Positions 44,324 through 54,202 of a stretch of DNA of 64,000 bases are shown piece after piece; the stretch's first letter is position 1, and every line of letters begins with the position of its first letter. The position numbers and the translations under genes were made by a program. The notes under the pieces were generated by a model. That model saw nothing but the letters and a program-made list of their open reading frames with translations, did no database searches and was not told where the DNA came from. Source of the stretch: Paulinella micropora (taxonomy: Eukaryota > Cercozoa > Imbricatea > Euglyphida > Paulinellidae); contig WBZZ01002348.1 in assembly GCA_019918135.1 (NCBI GenBank), positions 26,001 through 90,000 of the forward strand. The letters run 5' to 3'.

Positions 44324-45728
44324 CCTCATTCAACGCATCCAAGCCCTTAATATCCCCCCAGCTTACCTCCAGACTGCACGTCTCCCGGAGGCTATGGGAT
44401 GGCACCCGGACGACCAGGACCCAAACGAATACCCACCACCAGGGAGAGCCTATTACCAACAATCGATTAGAACCCTGCAACCAGCACACATCCCGTGGAA
44501 AGACATCAAAGTGAACAATCCCCACCCGCCCCCCGTGCGGAACCAACCTTTCCTAGATTGGTATTTACATGAACACCTCCTAGAACAAAGAAGATACCAA
44601 GGATACCTAGGACTAGAATGGATAGGAAGTTGCCGAGATCTGGGGATAGGAATACAACTACGTCATGACAACAGCGGAAACGCAACAGAGAACAACAATG
44701 GAAGGCTCCACTCTCAATACGTTATTACAGTCCAGCACCGTTTTACGGGGAAAATAACCCTAGTAACAGACTGTCGACAAGCGATACTACGAGCCAAAGC
44801 AGACATACGGACCAGGAACCTATGGTCGCTTCGACACAGGGTCAGCACCAACCTTGGGAAAGCAATGGTCGCTCCTAGGTTTGCACTGAAGTGGGGACCG
44901 GCTGCTGAAATGAGAGGGGAGACACAGCACATCTCCAGCAAATACCTAGGCCCAGGGACAAGGCGAGAGGACTGGAAAATCAAAGTCATCTTGATGTGCC
45001 AACTCAATGCCTGGGATACCCCAGCTATGAAAAGTGTCCGCACAAAAAATAAAACAGACGGCACCTGCCCATACTGCGACCACGTGGGGTCCATCGAACA
45101 TTTCATGACCAGCACAGACCCCCCACACCCCCAGGAACTTATCAACGCCATCAATGCCAGACACTCCGCATCACGTGCGATCCTCAAGAAACATCTGAGC
45201 ATCGACCCGAACATCCCGCCTGAAGACCAACCACATCATATGATCCTCATCGCAGAGGAAGGCAAAGCAACCACCCTCTCAACCACCCACAACATAGACC
45301 TGGCGTGGACCCGCTTAGGTGAGCGAGGGCATACATGTCGGACAACACGGACCCATCCAGCCGCACGCCTGGCCGATGATCTACGTGAAGAAGGGGAATC
45401 ATGGAAACCAGACCTACTCCTTACCCCATCACCGACATCACCAAATATTTACCTAGTAGAAGCAACATCTCGATCCGACGAATGGCTTATTCGATTAGAT
45501 CAATCAATATATGCAATGACAACAAGCAGTAACACCAGACGATTATGGGACGAACACGGGCTGAGAATCCAACCACCATTCAACTTCCAAGACCCAACCT
45601 CCCCCCGCGGAGAGGACCCACCAGTCAGCTGGCCGTTTGAACCCTGGCAATCAACAACACCACACGGATATAACCCCAGAGCCATTTACGAACATAGATA
45701 CCACAAACATATGGAAAAAAATACATGA
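44278..45728 (+). CDS. LINE C-terminal region: zinc knuckle and RLE
   Basis: Open frame 44148-45728; homology to the upstream protein likely begins after the C8 run. A Cys/His knuckle CPYCDHVGSIEHF (~45070) is followed by the restriction-like endonuclease core: WKPDLLL (PD) and NIYLVEATSRSDEW (Glu), which cuts target DNA for target-primed reverse transcription in R2/CRE-like LINEs. The frame ends after a run of seven A (YHKHMEKNT). From 44998 on, the DNA is duplicated at 59791. Confidence 0.7.
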
Positions 45729-45936
45729 TTTCAAGCTAAGCTCCCAAGGCCGCTGCGAACCCCAACTCCTCATGCTTGCTATGGGAGCCAGAGGGTATAT
45801 CCCATCAACAGGATTCAAGCTGATCAAGGATCTTTTCTCTAGTGCCCAGGCAAGAGCGGTCTATCAAGAACTCACCGACCTTTGCCACGATCATATCCTG
45901 AAAGTATGGCAATTTCTCCATACATGCCCAACGTAA
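45721..45936 (+). CDS. LINE RLE C-terminal tail in shifted frame
   Basis: Open frame 45637-45936. Its useful part starts at the A7 run (NIWKKIHDF) and reads LLMLAMGARGYIPSTGFKLI...HILKVWQFL, matching the conserved end of RLE-type LINE proteins (GxxGxIP, then helices and IW). It is therefore the continuation of the 45728 frame by a single shift. The duplicate at 60514-60729 has the same shift. Confidence 0.65.
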   Translation: MHDFKLSSQGRCEPQLLMLAMGARGYIPSTGFKLIKDLFSSAQARAVYQELTDLCHDHILKVWQFLHTCPT

Positions 45937-46071
45937 TAACCCCGCCCCAGGCCCATTTTACCCATCTTATTTAAGCACAGGAAGTATTGCATAAATAGAT
46001 TGATCTGACACACCCCTGACGGAACTGGTGGGAACATACAAGGAGGCAGAGGACACAGGAAAAAAAAAAAA

Positions 46072-46108
<37 letters not shown>

Positions 46109-47290
46109 GACTTCCTCAGACTATAGCATCAGATCCAGATCCTGGACATGTGCCTCCATAATAATAATAATAATAATAATAATAGTAATAATAATATATA
46201 TATATATAGTAAATCTGCCTTGGAGTGTTGACTGTGACATATTTGAGGGAAATGCCGATGAAAAAACCCAGTCACACTTGCTAAACAGAGTTCCAGCCCA
46301 ATGGCCTCAAGGCGTTAAACTGTGACGCCAACTCATAACCCTTTGGTGGTAGATGCTGGGGAGGAGGGTCGTTGCGCGCGTAAAAGATCTTAAACTCCGC
46401 ATATGCTGGTTGATAGCCCAGGACCCAGCAGACACCAGATTGTTATGGGTGGGGTTTCGAGGCAGCTCTAGCAACCGCGCTTGGTGTATACACTTGCACA
46501 TTCGGTGACGTCTTGCAAGAGGTTGCTGGGACTGCGGAATAACCTCGGCTTAGTGCAGTCTTGCCCTCAGGAGCTCCATCGGTGGCCCCGATCATCAGGC
46601 GAGAGACTGACACGGGGGGGTGGAGGACCTCGAACAAGGGTATTGGAGGCTTATGTCCGTTGAGGATATGCCATTAGCTGCATCAGTACGCCTCAGATAT
46701 AGTAAAATATATATATATATATCCATATATGTATATGAATAAATATATATATATATGTATATATATACTATAACGAGAAGGAAAAGAAAGAACCTATATT
46801 AAAGGGCACGCATATAATCCAAAAGAAAGTAAGGATAATCACCGGGTAGAATTAATAAGATACCGTCAAGGCAACAAGATCTAGACCTAGTCTCCCTACC
46901 TTACTAAACCGATAAGAGCATCCAATAAACTAAACCGGTGGTAAGGGGACAGGACCAACAACATACGGACCAACACACTAGACACGCAAGACTCTGCGGA
47001 AAAACTGCTGCATACCATAAAGAATAAAAATGAGAAAAAAACAAAAAAAAAATTCAAGGGACCGATAAACAAGCTCAAAAAAAAAAAGGAAAAAAAAAAT
47101 TCAAGCTACCAGAGGATATTTCGATCGAGAGGATATCAGGAGACCCAGGCGGATCAAGACGGAACTCAAGATTAAGCAGAGACCAGTGGACCCAGGCGGA
47201 TCCAGACGGAGCTAAAGACAGGTATACATAATACTCTTTTCAAACCTTTACATAAAACCCCCGACTGCTATGACAACATCATACAGAAGG
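45937..47290 (+). other. LINE 3' non-coding tail with microsatellites
   Basis: No convincing ORF. Contains an A13 run and (AAT)n at ~46061-46107, a second (AAT)n and (TA)n at ~46160-46207, (TA)n blocks at ~46700-46770, and A-rich runs at ~47037-47100. Two tandem phrases (ACCCAGGCGGATCAAGACGG and a variant) at ~47142 and ~47191. Repeated nearly identically at 60730-62080. Confidence 0.55.
46061..46207 (+). repeat. (AAT)n and (TA)n microsatellites
   Basis: Two AAT blocks separated by ~55 bp of unique sequence, the second ending in a TA run. Block lengths differ slightly in the duplicate at ~60853-61000. Confidence 0.85.
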
Positions 47291-47479
47291 TCGTCTACAT
47301 GTGTGCGGCCAGTCGTGCTCTTCCAGTGTCATTCCCTAGTGCGATGGGTCGGTCTTCGGATTCGCCCCCTCTCGCCGTGGGGTTATGCGCAGGTTTGGAG
47401 CCCACACGCGGTGACGAGTGAGGACTAACAACCCTTACCGGCAGTCGAATACTCCAACAACCCCCCCCCCCCCTGGTTT

Positions 47480-47897
47480 TGTGGAAATGAGGTGCTTTCT
47501 TTATCTTATTCCTTAAGCAGTACTCACACTTCATAATCCTTTCTCGCCATCCTACCCCTACTATCTTCACCCCCATATAGTGAGCCATTCTTTCCATAGC
47601 CTTTACCCCTCTATGTTTACACGTTCGGTGGAAGACGGTGGCGTGTATATGCTCACTATGTGTAGGTCGGACAACAGGATTCAATGCTTTTGACATTCGG
47701 CAACCAACATCATGTTCTTGAGTTCGTGAGGTGTGCGAACATACATCATTTGGCATGACCAAGCAACAAGCCAAACTCTGTGAACAATTCTCACCCTTCT
47801 CCGTATTTGTTTCGCAAGACAACGGGACATACGATTTACTGTCGCGACACCCCTCACATAAACATGGGACATCATTGCAACATACGTCATTGTACAC
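47480..47897 (-). pseudogene. copia pre-integrase zinc domain
   Basis: In the frame 47295-47897. VFHRTCKHRGVKAMERMA (two His) followed by CEYCLRNKIKKAPH (two Cys) fits the HHCC zinc finger in front of copia integrases. The residues upstream are degenerate and the frame continues past a C13 run (~47461) into unrelated sequence. The integrase core is missing. Confidence 0.5.
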
Positions 47898-48087
47898 GGG
47901 AAGGGTTGTTGGTTGTGTAGGACGGCGAGGGGGAAGTCAGAATGTGACGGTGGAGGACGATGATCCCTCTTTCTCTACCTTCACATTCTGCTTTTCGAGA
48001 GGGACTGGTTCGTATCGTTGATTTGGGTCTAGAGGGGGCATTCCCGGGGGATCAAAGACGAACAGGTTGTTGGGCAAAGATCTGCTC

Positions 48088-48843
48088 CTAGCTACAATCT
48101 GTTCTTCTTCGATACGGATTGGGGACTTGAGCACACGCACCTGGTTGTTTTGATGCTACCGCCAGTCCCTGTTTCAACCAAGCCGAAGTGGCGACTAAAC
48201 CGTAACTCAAGTGGGGGTTAAATGTCGTGTGCGAATCATACACTTGAACCGGTTCTCCATTTGCTCCAGAGAGTTGCATTAAGACTTTCCCTTTGTACTC
48301 CGTCTTAATACTCCCTTTCGCGATCTTGAACTTTTGAGGGTTATGCTTCAACCTCACGAATACATCCTTATGGGGCGATTGGGACTCACTAGCCCCACTA
48401 TCGTCTACCCAAACCATCCCCGCCATACTCCTTTCTGGTGTCTCTCCTTCATCTCCCTCGTTCTCATGCATCATTATGACACAATCTTTCTCAGATGGGG
48501 GTGAGATGTTTGAGGTGGGGTTGGGCAAGGTGCTAGGTCTTGACGGTGGGATATCTCGTACGTTCTCCCCCTCTATCCCTATCCTTTGCAGGTATTCCCG
48601 GTATTCCAGTAATCGAGTTCTGAGATGAGGAAATGCCGCGACGAGCCCCCTCGCAAAAGGGTTGTTCCATTTGTGGGCCATGGGAATAACGAAACTTTCA
48701 ATATCCACGTAGAGCTCAAGATAGAACTCGTTAATTTCCCCGTCTCTTCCGCTAATAAGAGAATCCCTCACCTCTATCTCTCTAGCACCCTCAGCTAACG
48801 CACCAACAGCCTGTGTATCTCTCCAATAGATGGTATTTCTCAA
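48088..48843 (-). pseudogene. copia-type retropepsin region
   Basis: 251 codons. VWVDDSGASES is the aspartic protease DSGA motif, followed by a copia-like pattern (FKIAKGSIKTEYKGKVLMQL...LSYGLVATSAWLKQG). The N-terminal part is a Glu/Arg-rich region of unknown nature. The 3' end shifts frame near 48128: the continuation KSPIRIEEEQIVARSRS is read at 47937-48140. The protease processes Gag-Pol in functional elements; here it is decayed. A second copy lies at 62881-63636. Confidence 0.6.
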
Positions 48844-49169
48844 TTTCCCCCTATTATCATCATCTTCCCCTCACCCCATCTCCATGCGATCGTGGGGTCT
48901 CTCCTAATCCTTTCTCTCTCTAACTCTCTCTCCCTCCCCTCGTGCAACTCGCTAGGTGCAAGGCGTGGTGAAGGGGAATGCGTGATACGACGAACAGACA
49001 ATGGGCGTGCTCTTTTATTCTCCCCCTCTTCTCCCCCTGCCTCATCCTCAACGCTCTTACTCATCTCTTTCTTAGAGTTTGAGCGTTGTATAGATGATGC
49101 AAGAGAAGAAGAGGAAGATTTTTGAGGAGTAGCATAAGAGATGGTTTCATCATCGTCTTCGTCTGTCAT
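48840..49169 (-). pseudogene. Charged ORF upstream of copia protease
   Basis: 109 codons, acidic N-terminus (TDEDDDETISY), Ser-rich and Arg/Glu-rich, no known domain. It overlaps the protease frame by 4 nt and is probably part of the same polyprotein, or low-complexity linker. Duplicated at 63633-63962. Confidence 0.35.
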
Positions 49170-49490
49170 CGTCTCTCCCTCACCTCTCTCTCTTCTTTGG
49201 TTGTTTCCCCCTACTGCAACCTCTACGTTCTCACTCGTTTCAATGTTTGGGTCAGAACGTAGTACAGTTGAAGTAGGGAGAGTATGTCTTGTGAGAGAAG
49301 ATGATGAAGCGCTGGAGCTATGAGAAGAGACATGTCTGGGTGGTGATGTGTGTGAGGAAGATGACGTAGAGGATCAGACTGAGCAGGGGGGGATATTTCA
49401 TCTGTCCTAATCCACTGACGTGTAATCCAGTCCATAGGGGCTACCATTAACCCAGAGTGCCATGGTGTACCCCCCGCGTTCAGCTGTGCC
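49170..49490. other. Non-coding gap in copia fragment
   Basis: About 320 bp between two minus-strand frames. The duplication described at 59791 ends inside it (49196). Only short shadow frames; no RNA gene or clear repeat. Confidence 0.4.
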
Positions 49491-50354
49491 CTAACTACTG
49501 CTAATAAGTATTTCGCTCACAGCCGATATGGTGGGAAAAAAATCACAACCCCGTTTTTCCATCCTCTGAGCACATTCGCCACCTGATCTGGTTTTGCCCC
49601 GGGCGGCCCCTAGTTTCCATGAACAACGTGCATTGCTTTCGTTAAACCCTTCACATTGTTTCGAATTTGAAACAATGGTCGCACTTCCCCTGATGGGGTG
49701 TGCCCACAGATTGAGCAACGGTCCATCGTCCTCACGTAAGTGAAAATAAATAGAATTCCGGGACTTCATTAGGACCTTCCTGTATCCTCCCTTGACACGA
49801 CGAAGCCCCCATCCCTCCTCCATAGGGTATATTACCCCAAGAGGTGTGGGGTCGCCCACCATGTCAAGGGAATTGACGAAGCGGTTGTCTTTCAGGAGAG
49901 GAATGAAAGGAGTAGATCGAGGGACACGAGGGGGGGCAGACATATCTTGTGCGTGTGTGTTGCTCTTTTCCTTCTTGTCCTTCAATTCTGATGTGTGGGG
50001 TGGCGGTGATTGTTGTTCAAAAGAGGAAGTGGGTGGGGTGTTATCGAGTGAGGGATTTGGTTCTTCTTCGTCCGTTTCCTCCCTCTTCATCATATTTATG
50101 CTTAACATGTGATTGATGTACCCTATTTCCCCTACTCCCTCCTCACCTCCATCTTCACCATGAGTACTAGACTCTTCGTCTGAATCATGAGCTTCGGATT
50201 CCTCTTCTTCTTCTTCAGAACTACCAGAAGAAGAGGAGTCAGAACCTCCTGCGTTCATACTAATCGTCTTTGTCTTCGCTGTTTTCTTCTTGATGAAATC
50301 AGATGATTTCAACTTCCTTTTCTCCTTTCCTACTTCTTTCTTCTGTCGCCTCAT
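49491..50354 (-). pseudogene. Acidic ORF between copia gag and protease
   Basis: 287 codons: basic start, long Ser/Glu/Asp tract, Pro-rich stretch, then a more globular part (FIPLLKDNRFVNSLDMVGD...YPMEEGWGLRRVKGGYRKVL). No family recognised. The position 25 nt after gag on the same strand suggests part of the copia polyprotein or an extra ORF. Confidence 0.4.
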
Positions 50355-50379
50355 CTTTCTCTTCCCTTTACTGCCCTCT

Positions 50380-51699
50380 TTATTCCAGACTCAGCTCTCC
50401 TACTCCTTTTGCTAAGTTGACTATTCTTGCTGCCTTCTTCCTTATTGGGCAATTCACCGGGACATGTCCGTCTCGAGGGCACTCGGGAAGATTACAGGGG
50501 ACAATGCAAATCTTGATTTGATGATCCCCATGACAGTTGTAACAACCTTGGGATACCTTACCAGCTTGGTTTCCCATAAGGTTGACTGTTATGGGGTCGC
50601 TTTTAGTTCCCACACCAGATGAAGTTTTAGACGAAAGGGAACGGAAACCGCCCCCTGACGAGTAAAGTTTCTTCATTTTGTTTTTGGATTCCTCTGTTTG
50701 AGCAACCTGTTCAATTACTTTTACAAAGGATTCCCAACCCGGTCGTTCCTCCGGAAGGAGGCTGGTGACCTTGTTGCGAAAACTGTCGAACTCGGTCAGG
50801 TGTTCTATCTTTTTCATGACCATTTCTATCTTTACGAGTTCTGGGTATGGGACTTTCATAACTGACTCTTGAGCAGCAATATTGCTGTGAAAGAGGGTCA
50901 ACCAGGGTCTTACGTCTTGAACCTTTTTGGGGTAAGAAAGGTCAAGGAAGTCTTGTCTTTCTTTCCATTTGACAAGGTCGAGACCTCCATATCTCTTCCT
51001 CAATGCAATGAAACATTTGACTCCATCTGACCCCGCTGTTCTGATCACAGACATAGCTTCCTTGTCCTTAGAGCAGGACTGAATTAAGAGAGCAAAGATA
51101 AATCGGTTATGTTTCAGTCTATCTCTTTCTTCAACCTGCTGGTAGTACTTAGTTGTAGCAAAAGATGCAATGAGGGGGTTTGGTCTAGATGCGGTAGTTA
51201 GTATAGGGACCGAACCCTCTTCAGGCTCTTTATTCTCAGCAGTTTCTGGGGAAGAAGATGGATCAGGCAAAGCAGAACTAGTTTTAACGTCTTGTTCCTT
51301 TTTGACAGGTAAGGCAGAGCTGGAGGAAGAGCTGGTAGGTTCTTTCTTTACTGTAGGTTTCTTACTGTCTGCCCTGTCCTGACTCTCGTCCTCGCTATCT
51401 CCGGAAGGTGAAAGAGGTGGTTCAGTTGGTAGATTGAAAGAAAGTGTCAGCTTCGCTTGTGTAAACAGAGGGTGTCGTTTGTGGGGAGGTAGCTCCCCTA
51501 TCGCTAAGGGATCATAGATCGCCAGAACAGCAAGGAACCCACATATCCTATTGCAACTGACCGAGGGCATTCCAACGTCACAACCGTCAACGAATACAAA
51601 GGGGCTCCCCGTGCCGGGTACTACGGAACGTCTTAGCGAAAGCGACACAAGAGAACGCCTGCACCCCAGTATCCAAATGCGCACGATGACGGAGATCAA
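50380..51699 (-). CDS. copia-like Gag
   Basis: 439 codons, but the first ~50 overlap a convincing plus-strand USP frame and may not be gag. The middle (~165-370) is helical and resembles UBN2-type copia Gag (FATTKYYQQVEERDRLKHNRFIFALLIQS...ALRKRYGGLDLVKWKERQDFL). The C-terminus has a knuckle CYNCHGDHQIKIC and further Cys pairs. Nucleocapsid function by family. The region between is Ser/Lys/Glu-rich. Confidence 0.6.
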   Translation of the reverse strand: MISVIVRIWILGCRRSLVSLSLRRSVVPGTGSPFVFVDGCDVGMPSVSCNRICGFLAVLAIYDPLAIGELPPHKRHPLFTQAKLTLSFNLPTEPPLSPSGDSEDESQDRADSKKPTVKKEPTSSSSSSALPVKKEQDVKTSSALPDPSSSPETAENKEPEEGSVPILTTASRPNPLIASFATTKYYQQVEERDRLKHNRFIFALLIQSCSKDKEAMSVIRTAGSDGVKCFIALRKRYGGLDLVKWKERQDFLDLSYPKKVQDVRPWLTLFHSNIAAQESVMKVPYPELVKIEMVMKKIEHLTEFDSFRNKVTSLLPEERPGWESFVKVIEQVAQTEESKNKMKKLYSSGGGFRSLSSKTSSGVGTKSDPITVNLMGNQAGKVSQGCYNCHGDHQIKICIVPCNLPECPRDGHVPVNCPIRKKAARIVNLAKGVGELSLE

Positions 51700-53356
51700 C
51701 TGCCACAGGTGCCACTATCACTCCATCCGGCACACCCCATCCAGTTTCCCGACTCTACGCTGCATACTGCCGGCGTCCCTCAGTCCAACGAACGTGCAGC
51801 TAGCACCAGTACGGATTGAGACGTGCATCCGGAACGAACTTGCAATCCACAAAATCCCGGATACCGAGACGTACAAATGCGACTGCCCGGAAAAAACACG
51901 ACACACCATATCCCAATCCTCCCGGGAATGGCTCGATTGCATCCCCCCAGACTTTCTTAACATAGAGGTCAACCGCATAGCCTATGACGGGGAAAGAAGG
52001 GTAACATCCACCGCTGGCCAATCGATAAATAACAACCTCCTCCTGGTAGACTTGAACCACCTAGATCTCTCTGCTTACTTCTCACCTATTTACACGATCA
52101 ACCGAGAGGCCATCTACACGCCGATCTCCTTCCTACTACACAAAGGGCCCACGGTCAACGACGGCCACTGGATGGTAGTAATAAGGGACCCCCATCATGG
52201 TTGGAGACTCCACGACGACAGTCGATGCCTCATCTTGGACCATTGGCGGGACCAAGACCTCACAGCATTATTTAAGAGAGTCATCCTGCCTGACGATCCT
52301 CCTAACTCAGCACTCCAGACAGTACCTACGGAACTCTTACACCTCAATATTTACGAAACCATCACGGCAGTGCTGTACCAACGGGTTGACCTTGGGGCGG
52401 AGACCCCTACAGGGCACTCCACACAACCCCTCCCGTCACACTCTCCATTCTTCCTCCCAACCATACCGCGTCACTCCAACATCCCAGAGGCGCCCCAGGC
52501 ATATCCACAGTGGATGCGAGGTCCACCTATTACCCTGCGTGCACCTGACGTTCCTGACGTCGTCATGACTCTCCAAGCATCAAGGAAGCGAAAGTCCACC
52601 GAGACAGGGAGCCCTGACAGATCCACACCTGCGTTCTGGGAAAAACTATGCAGGGGAATCCTCAGAGATATGGAAAAAACACCCATAGGTCAGGCAACGG
52701 TGAGATTTATGACGCGATCTTACCTACTGGCACAGGCACCGGACAGCAACGGCATTCTAGGATATGACTTCGGTGGGAAGTCACTCCGCCCGATGCTAGT
52801 CCCCTCCCTAACCCAGGAAGTGTGGGACCTACTACGCTATAAAACATGGGTCCCGATAACAGGAGCCCTGATCACAGTTTATAATAACATCCCACAGGAA
52901 GAGACGGTACTCGGCTTCCACCGAGACGACGAACGATTCATGTCCCACAACGAGGTGATCAACCTCAGCTTCGGACCAACTGCGGAGCTCCGGATTATGC
53001 CGTATGGCCAGCAAGCGCGCGCCAAACTAGATAGACAAGCCCTTATCCTCAACAATGGCACTTTCCACACCTTCAACAGGTTTCACAAAGTGAGCATGCC
53101 TCCTAACCGTCCAAATGACCCGACCCGCCGTATAAGCATCTCATTTAGAGTCTTCACCACCTGGGCGGAGATACCCCCGCCCCTCCGCCCCCGGATCGCA
53201 CAGGGCAACACAAACCTTCAACAAACACTAGCAGCATGGAAAGCAAAGAACCAGGCCGATGAGCCACAAAGCGATTCAACTGGTTACGGGATAGAACCAC
53301 TTCTTGCCGCACGATTCCACGATATCCAGGGGATCATCGACCTAACTCTGGAATAA
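51551..53356 (+). CDS. USP-type deubiquitinase plus AlkB-like dioxygenase
   Basis: 601-codon frame with two domains. Residues ~45-280: C-terminal part of a ubiquitin-specific protease, with finger cysteines (CHRC, later CDC), LDLSAYF, the His box NDGHWMVVIRD (His206), WRLHDDSR and ITAVLYQRVD; the catalytic Cys box would lie upstream and is missing. Residues ~350-540: AlkB-like 2OG-Fe(II) oxygenase with GFHRDDE (His457, Asp459), FNRFHKV (His512) and RRISISFR (Arg for 2-oxoglutarate). The same frame continues after the TAA stop. Probably a 5'-truncated retroelement polyprotein; its own RT was not found next to it. Confidence 0.65.
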   Translation: MQLTEGIPTSQPSTNTKGLPVPGTTERLSESDTRERLHPSIQMRTMTEINCHRCHYHSIRHTPSSFPTLRCILPASLSPTNVQLAPVRIETCIRNELAIHKIPDTETYKCDCPEKTRHTISQSSREWLDCIPPDFLNIEVNRIAYDGERRVTSTAGQSINNNLLLVDLNHLDLSAYFSPIYTINREAIYTPISFLLHKGPTVNDGHWMVVIRDPHHGWRLHDDSRCLILDHWRDQDLTALFKRVILPDDPPNSALQTVPTELLHLNIYETITAVLYQRVDLGAETPTGHSTQPLPSHSPFFLPTIPRHSNIPEAPQAYPQWMRGPPITLRAPDVPDVVMTLQASRKRKSTETGSPDRSTPAFWEKLCRGILRDMEKTPIGQATVRFMTRSYLLAQAPDSNGILGYDFGGKSLRPMLVPSLTQEVWDLLRYKTWVPITGALITVYNNIPQEETVLGFHRDDERFMSHNEVINLSFGPTAELRIMPYGQQARAKLDRQALILNNGTFHTFNRFHKVSMPPNRPNDPTRRISISFRVFTTWAEIPPPLRPRIAQGNTNLQQTLAAWKAKNQADEPQSDSTGYGIEPLLAARFHDIQGIIDLTLE

Positions 53357-54066
53357 ATTGGCCTCCACACCCCGCAGAACGGTAAGATTCTGACAGTCAC
53401 GCAGACCGACCACATCGACGAGGGAAAACCCCTAACACCCCCATGGCACCCCCGAACTATCGCCTTCATCCAGCGGGACGAAGAGGTACGGCAGGCCATC
53501 ATGACGAACACCCTCATGCATCTTCGGGGCATACACAGTACTATGATTTTTCAGGAAATAGTACAGTCGACACGGTTCAAACAATCCGACAGACACCACT
53601 TCTGTGTCCTACTATACCGCCCAGAGGTCCCCATTCACGCAGACCTCAGTACTAGTATGATATGCCCCCCGGACTCAAAATGGGCAGCTCCGACTGCCAT
53701 ACTCTTCAACCAAGCAAAGATCCGCCAACAAGTCCTTACCACGACGAAAGACGGCATGTTCTGGGGACCAAGTACGCGATCGGCAGCACAACAGCCGCCA
53801 ACCTGCGCCTCTTTCACAGGACCCAGGCCAGGGAGGAATGTCCAGGGACATACCCTAGATACCACATCGCATCGATCAAGACTGCCCGACAAGGATGGTT
53901 TCTCCTCATCGGCCCCCAGTGGACAAATGGATTCCTTGACCATGTCTCCGCTATGGAACGGAAAATCTTAGGAGGAAGCATCGACCAAGTCGCCAGAATA
54001 CCGAAGAGTAGTAGTCCAACGCCGGACACCCGATCGACCACCCATAGGATTCGACTACCGAGGTGA
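53357..54066 (+). pseudogene. Continuation of USP-AlkB polyprotein, broken
   Basis: After the TAA at 53354 the frame stays open (IGLHTPQNGKILTVTQTDHI...) to ~53970, then the better frame is 53662-54066 (YPRYHIASIKTARQGWFLLIGPQWTNGFLDHV). No domain recognised. The open frame past a stop suggests a recent nonsense mutation in a longer ORF. Confidence 0.4.
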
Positions 54067-54202
54067 TTTCCAATGGCTGAATCAGGGGTTCTGGCACTGT
54101 GGTATGATTACACACATTGCCCACTACCCCTAATACCGCCCAGAAGATCCATCAGATGACTACCCCACATATTGGGTTACTTTTTACTCAAGAAAGGGGG
54201 CG
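54067..54202 (+). other. Link to Pro-rich ORF
   Basis: The frame of the next ORF is already readable here (GDFQWLNQGFWHCGMITHIAHYP) apart from one stop at ~54139, so this is probably decayed coding sequence. Confidence 0.35.

Larger units (their letters stand above)
42545..47290 (+). mobile_element. RLE-type non-LTR retrotransposon (LINE), 5'-truncated
   Basis: A LINE-type RT, a CCHC-like zinc knuckle and a restriction-like endonuclease domain in that order, followed by a long non-coding tail with AAT microsatellites. There is no apurinic-type endonuclease before RT. The 5' end is missing; it abuts YR copy 4 at 42544 directly. The 3' limit is uncertain because it meets minus-strand copia sequence near 47.3-47.5 kb. 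The coding region is split by shifts at a C8 run (44270-44277) and an A7 run (~45715). Confidence 0.7.
47295..51699 (-). mobile_element. Degenerate Ty1/copia retrotransposon fragment
   Basis: Minus-strand order gag (50380-51699), unknown charged ORF, retropepsin, GAG-pre-integrase zinc region. Integrase core, RT and RNase H are absent; the sequence gives way to the LINE tail near 47.3-47.5 kb. LTRs were not found. Several frameshifts. It lies tail-to-tail with the LINE. Confidence 0.6.
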
